DNA of 51,606 nucleotides from Sediminicola sp. GTDB taxonomy: Bacteria > Bacteroidota > Bacteroidia > Flavobacteriales > Flavobacteriaceae. The translations under genes and the position numbers were made by a program. Below the pieces are notes generated by a model that saw only the letters and a program-made list of their open reading frames with translations, ran no database searches and was not told the origin of the DNA. Of the stretch, positions 50,790-51,606 are shown one piece after another (the stretch's first letter is position 1; each line of letters starts with the position of its first letter). Location of the stretch: positions 1-51,606 of the forward strand of contig JAHEND010000012.1 of NCBI GenBank assembly GCA_024643325.1, read 5' to 3'.

Positions 50790-51606
50790 TTATTCTAGCT
50801 CAGAATTAAGAATTTCAAGGAGTTCTATTGCAGTTTTTGCCATTGGGACGCCTGGGCCAAATACAGCTTTAGCGCCATTTTCTTTTAAGCTAGCAATGTC
50901 TTTTATTGGAATAATACCCCCAAGTACAATTTTGATGTCCAAAGCATTGGCTTTTTTTAAAGCTAGTTGTAAATCTTGAAGAATGGTTTTGTGTCCTCCG
51001 GCTAGCGAAGAAATCCCTAGAAAGTGCACATCGCTTTCAATGGCTTGTTTTACCGCATTTTCTGCTGTTTGAAATAAGGGACCTAGGTCTACATCAAAGC
51101 CCATGTCTGCAAGAGATGTAGCTACAATCTTAATGCCTCTATCGTGACCGTCTTGGCCAATTTTAGCTAACATAATTCTGGGTCTTCTACCAGAATTGCG
51201 CAGGTAATCCTGCACTTTTTCTCGAGCAAGTTCAAATGTTTTATCTGATTTAATTCCTTTAGAATACACCCCTGAAAATAAATGTTGTTTGGCCTTATAG
51301 CGTCCAAAAACTTGCTCTAAAGCGTAACTTATTTCTCCTAAAGTAGCTCTTTTTCTAGCAGCAATTATAGATAAGTGAAGTAAATTATCTGAAGGATCTA
51401 TCTTTTTTAGGCTATTAACAGATTTAGTTGAATCAATAGCTAATATTTTTTTAGCGGCTATTTCAATATTGGCTAACGCAAGTTCAACTTCGGTTTCATC
51501 TCGCTGAGATTTCAGCTGTTTTAATTGTTCTTTTTGCTTTTCAAGAACTTCTAAATTATCAATCTCTAAATGATCAATTGGGGGTTCCATTTCATCATTA
51601 AAAGCA
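50790..51606 (-). CDS. scpA: Methylmalonyl-CoA mutase large subunit, C-terminal part (runs off the window)
   Basis: The last 271 or so codons of a B12-dependent mutase that interconverts methylmalonyl-CoA and succinyl-CoA. The cobalamin domain is at the end: RPRIMLAKIGQDGHDRG with the DxHxxG histidine that binds cobalt, then LGPLFQTAENAV, ISSLAGGHKT and the closing GAKAVFGPGVPM. The upstream part (IIAARKRATLGEISYALEQ) belongs to the end of the catalytic barrel. An ATG at 51590 could be taken as a start, but the frame stays open to the window edge and the catalytic barrel is missing, so this is a truncated view of a gene of about 700 residues. The 5' part lies beyond the window. Confidence 0.9.
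   Translation of the reverse strand, partial: AFNDEMEPPIDHLEIDNLEVLEKQKEQLKQLKSQRDETEVELALANIEIAAKKILAIDSTKSVNSLKKIDPSDNLLHLSIIAARKRATLGEISYALEQVFGRYKAKQHLFSGVYSKGIKSDKTFELAREKVQDYLRNSGRRPRIMLAKIGQDGHDRGIKIVATSLADMGFDVDLGPLFQTAENAVKQAIESDVHFLGISSLAGGHKTILQDLQLALKKANALDIKIVLGGIIPIKDIASLKENGAKAVFGPGVPMAKTAIELLEILNSELE

Overview
This window is a stretch of ordinary chromosome from a low-GC member of the Bacteroidota, almost certainly the family Flavobacteriaceae. The evidence is the gene content and order (DUF6048-DUF6452-rlmD, zapA-6S RNA-rny, DUF368-aroE, trmH-spoT-fur-purA, mutL-rhomboid-rhomboid, parA-parB-DUF5683-dapB-lepB-WbqC). It is also the Bacteroidota-type -7 promoter box TAnnTTTG in front of many genes and the families (DUF6048, DUF6452, DUF6122, DUF5683, DUF3810) that I know mainly from Flavobacteriia. 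No transposase, phage gene, CRISPR array, rRNA or tRNA was seen. Nothing in base composition or codon use suggests imported DNA. Genes are densely packed and no gene-free stretch exceeds about 215 bases.

Layout. 1-3 kb: a tiny membrane ORF, then a minus-strand operon rlmD-DUF6452-DUF6048. 3-7 kb: plus-strand ornithine aminotransferase and Smr protein, a lipoprotein, and a cysteine desulfurase. 6.7-9.1 kb: minus-strand M23 peptidase and a secreted CsgG/LpoB-like protein. 9.2-11.6 kb: a coiled-coil protein, ZapA, a 6S RNA and RNase Y on the plus strand. 11.7-25.7 kb: a long minus-strand run transcribed as trmH, spoT, fur, purA, OstA-like, aminotransferase, TPR protein, two DUF368 proteins, aroE and a DUF349 protein. 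25.8-31.3 kb: two secreted amidohydrolases and a DUF3810 membrane protein. 31.4-38.6 kb: PepD dipeptidase, a cyclophilin-FKBP lipoprotein, a DHH phosphoesterase, a PhoD-like phosphatase, ndk, and the recF-lipoprotein-DUF721 operon. 38.7-45 kb: TPR-ribH, then a 98-residue protein-mutL-rhomboid-rhomboid-EEP operon on the plus strand. 45-51.6 kb: a minus-strand operon parA-parB-DUF5683-dapB-lepB-WbqC-DUF6122, and the 3' part of methylmalonyl-CoA mutase running off the end.

Functional themes. The genes serve cell-envelope building and recycling (DapB, M23 peptidase, DUF368 undecaprenyl-phosphate carriers, OstA-like, LepB), division and chromosome handling (ZapA, ParAB, RecF, DUF721/DciA-like, MutL), RNA metabolism (RlmD, TrmH-type enzyme, RNase Y, 6S RNA) and stress signalling (SpoT, Fur). 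Many junctions overlap by one to 35 bases, including three TAATG stop/start overlaps, which points to translational coupling. Several computed open frames were re-started here at internal ATGs (lipoprotein at 5442, coiled-coil protein at 9261, rny at 10061, ndk at 36244, second rhomboid at 43095, lepB at 47644).

I did not find a clearly new multi-gene system. The observations most worth following are the 6S RNA, a recurrent TACTTTTR-N4-ATG arrangement suggesting leaderless mRNAs, two amidohydrolase modules that have lost their metal-binding motif beside one that keeps it, a MutL with a degraded endonuclease motif, the apparent absence of gldI from its usual place, and a UUG start directly abutting the WbqC stop codon.
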